Source: Myroides odoratimimus (GTDB lineage: Bacteria; Bacteroidota; Bacteroidia; Flavobacteriales; Flavobacteriaceae). From it: a stretch of DNA of 64,000 nt. A program made the translations under genes and the position numbers. Shown here piece by piece: positions 62,204 to 64,000 of this stretch. How positions within the stretch are numbered: the first letter of the stretch is position 1; each line of letters begins with the position of its first letter. The DNA is taken from contig NZ_JACAKB010000003.1 in NCBI RefSeq assembly GCF_030326305.1, forward strand, positions 1 through 64,000, read 5' to 3'. Below the pieces are notes generated by a model. The model was given only the letters and a program-made list of their open reading frames with translations. It did not search any database and was not told the DNA's origin.

Positions 62204-63196
62204 TTACTCTATTACGTAGTCTTTATATTCTTCTGCTATTCTATCAAATAAGGATAATAACTCGATAGGGTCATCTGTAGTAACCAACTGTAAACGATGA
62301 GGCTTAAAACCATGGATACCTTTAAAGTAATTAGTATAGTGACGTCTCATCTCTACGATACCTAGTCGTTCGCCTTTCCATTCCATAGACCATATTAAAT
62401 GATTTTTGGCGGCATCTAATCTGTCTTTTATAGTAGGAGGAGGCAATAGTTCTCCTGTATTAAAGAAATGCTTAATTTCATCAAATATCCAAGGATATCC
62501 GATAGCAGCACGACCGATCATCATACCGTCTAATCCGAAAGTCTCCTTGTACTCTAAAGCTTTATGAGGACTGTCTATATCTCCATTACCAAAGATAGGA
62601 ATCTGGATACGAGGATTGTTTTTAATACGTTCTATATGTGTCCAGTCCGAGTGCCCCTTATACATCTGTGCTCTAGTACGTGCATGTATAGTCAATGCCT
62701 GAACACCTACATCTTGTAATCGTTCTGCTACTTCGTCTATATTGATAGAGTCTTCATCCCATCCTAGTCTAGTTTTTACTGTCACAGGTAGGTGGGTACT
62801 ATTAACTACCGCTTTTGTTAAACGAATCATTAAATCAATATCTTTTAATACACCCGCACCAGCGCCTTTAGACACTACTTTCTTTACAGGACAACCAAAG
62901 TTAATATCCACTAAATCTGGCTGTACAGTCTCTACGATTCGAGCAGATTCTGCCATTGCCTCTTCATCACCTCCGAATATTTGTATTCCTACAGGGCGTT
63001 CATAGTCGAAAATGTCTAGTTTCATCTTACTTTTCATCGCATCTCTAATCAATCCTTCTGAAGAGATAAATTCTGAGTACATTAAGTCAGCCCCGTGTTT
63101 TTTACAAAGACGGCGAAATGGAGGGTCACTTACGTCTTCCATTGGCGCTAAAAGTAATGGATGATCAGGAAGTTCTATATTGCCTATTTTAATCAT
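62204..63196 (-). CDS. dusB: tRNA-dihydrouridine synthase (DusB type)
   Basis: A 330-residue FMN enzyme that reduces uridine in the tRNA D-loop. The TIM-barrel motifs are LLLAPMEDVSDPPFRRL, VDINFGCPVKKVVSKGAGAGVLKD with the catalytic Cys, VTVKTRLGW, LTIHARTRAQMYKG, IFGNGDI and GLDGMMIGRAAIGYPWIF. The order and length fit DusB. The ATG before IKIGNIELP is used; the in-frame TTG eight codons upstream (63220) overlaps the -7 box. Confidence 0.94.
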   Translation of the reverse strand: MIKIGNIELPDHPLLLAPMEDVSDPPFRRLCKKHGADLMYSEFISSEGLIRDAMKSKMKLDIFDYERPVGIQIFGGDEEAMAESARIVETVQPDLVDINFGCPVKKVVSKGAGAGVLKDIDLMIRLTKAVVNSTHLPVTVKTRLGWDEDSINIDEVAERLQDVGVQALTIHARTRAQMYKGHSDWTHIERIKNNPRIQIPIFGNGDIDSPHKALEYKETFGLDGMMIGRAAIGYPWIFDEIKHFFNTGELLPPPTIKDRLDAAKNHLIWSMEWKGERLGIVEMRRHYTNYFKGIHGFKPHRLQLVTTDDPIELLSLFDRIAEEYKDYVIE

Positions 63197-63217
63197 ATTA
63201 GTTCTAGAAATTTGATG

Positions 63218-63225
63218 CAAAAGTA
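63218..63225 (-). promoter_or_regulatory. -7 box of the dusB-like gene
   Basis: On the minus strand TACTTTTG matches TAnnTTTG, 21 bp before the ATG at 63196. Confidence 0.5.
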
Positions 63226-63351
63226 CAATTTTTTTAGGTTATAGATTTTTAGTTTAGTTAATGTTATCTATAAATGGTATAACTTAGGATCTGGTGTAGA
63301 GGTCTGCATTTAGTTATTTAGTATCTTTATGTCTTAAAATAAGCCGCCACT

Positions 63352-64000
63352 ATGAGACTTGCAACGTTTGATTTTACACCTTTTGAAATAAAGTTTTCTT
63401 TTCATCGCCTAGTTGAAGCAATATATTTATTTATTGAAGACCCAGAGAAGAATGAACTAAAGAAAACATATTTTAGGGATTTATTAGGGCGTATTAGTCA
63501 AGTTCCCTGTTTATTAGAGCCGATCGTAGATCCACAAATATTGCGAGATAATGCAACTTTAATAAATGAATTGTTAGAGATTTTATTTCCAATAGCTTTA
63601 ACTGACAATGAGATTAAAGCAGTAGGTATGCCTTTTCAGAATCTAATGTTTAATCATAGCAGAAGGTTTAAGAAGATAATAGAAGAGAGTGGAGGCAATT
63701 ATAATATGGAAATTCGTGATTTCAATCAACATCAGTATTATATAGCAAGCTGTTGTATTATCATGAATCATTATTTTAAGGCTAATTTTGATTTAACGCG
63801 ACCATTGTTTATTGACTTGCCTGATTCAAAAGGGATTATTCATCATTATCGTGTATTGTATAATGCTGATTTTGTAGAGGTCATTCCAAAGGAAAACGCT
63901 GTTATGCTTACCAAAGAGGATATTGAATTGTTAGAGGACAACTTTGACAATCTGGAATTATGGATAGAGAAGTTCCCTCAGCATAGTTGGCAATTAAATG
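63352..64000 (+). CDS. Start of a large protein of unknown function, cut by the window end
   Basis: From the ATG at 63352 the frame is open to the window end (216 codons). The soluble product starts MRLATFDFTPFEIKFSFHRLVEAIYLF and includes LLEPIVDPQILRDNATL, LFPIALTDNEIKAVGMPFQNLMFNHSRRF and IDLPDSKGIIHHYRVLYNADFVEVIPKE. The PFQNLMFNHSRRFKKI region resembles the N-terminus of GAF-domain proteins that I recall from Flavobacterium, but any GAF domain would lie beyond the window. The -7-like TATCTTTA (63322-63329) lies 22 bp upstream. Confidence 0.75.
   Translation, partial: MRLATFDFTPFEIKFSFHRLVEAIYLFIEDPEKNELKKTYFRDLLGRISQVPCLLEPIVDPQILRDNATLINELLEILFPIALTDNEIKAVGMPFQNLMFNHSRRFKKIIEESGGNYNMEIRDFNQHQYYIASCCIIMNHYFKANFDLTRPLFIDLPDSKGIIHHYRVLYNADFVEVIPKENAVMLTKEDIELLEDNFDNLELWIEKFPQHSWQLN

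Overview
The window looks like chromosomal DNA of a low-GC member of the Flavobacteriaceae. A Myroides/Flavobacterium-type genome is my best guess; no rRNA is present to confirm it. The reasons are the gliding-motility pair gldB-gldC, a type IX secretion (T9SS) sorting domain, many Bacteroidota lipoproteins with SCSSDD-like acidic starts, a CarboxypepD_reg-type TonB receptor, a DnaG primase without zinc ligands, and short AT-rich leaders preceded by TAnnTTTG (-7) boxes instead of strong Shine-Dalgarno sites. I saw no tRNA, rRNA, CRISPR array, insertion sequence or prophage gene.

Layout. 1-7 kb: a four-helix-bundle protein with a repeat-bearing spacer, hemB, a small acidic protein, a cytochrome c lipoprotein, class I fumarase and a SWIM-finger protein, with long repeat-containing intergenic gaps. 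7-15.5 kb: housekeeping genes rlmN, a polyprenyl synthase and dnaG, two tandem paralogous lipoproteins, nadE, gldB-gldC and a LuxE-like adenylating enzyme. 15.5-24 kb: a minimal T9SS-domain protein, a beta-helix lipoprotein and a TonB receptor divergent from a PhoB/PhoR-like pair, then trmB, a LysE-type exporter and an alkyltransferase-like protein. 24-28 kb, the most accessory-looking part: a lipoprotein gene broken by one in-frame stop, an overlapping pair encoding an ABC-type AAA ATPase and a putative PD-(D/E)XK nuclease, a 21-bp perfect hairpin, and an unknown secreted protein.

28-50 kb is the centrepiece. A sigma-54 response regulator and its histidine kinase are divergent from a ~19.5-kb tandem set of genes: a membrane-fusion protein, one ABC ATPase, a DUF2807-like protein, five FtsX/MacB-type permeases back to back, a second DUF2807-like protein, a sixth permease and a TolC-like channel. 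One ATPase therefore appears to serve six large permeases. Four of them share near-identical ends and differ in the middle, and the N-terminal coding sequence of the fourth is a join of versions found in the second and third, which points to recombination between copies.

50-64 kb returns to core functions: an Mrp-type Fe-S carrier with a NifU-domain protein, ferredoxin reductase with ferredoxin, DedA, a dicarboxylate/amino-acid symporter, an S9 peptidase, a lipoprotein, a C1 peptidase with MscS, a DJ-1/PfpI protein, a DusB-type dihydrouridine synthase, and the start of a gene that leaves the window.

Convergent or isolated genes are separated by clear intrinsic terminators. At least four intergenic gaps carry repeat units of different sequence but the same plan: a short word in one orientation followed by several copies in the other.
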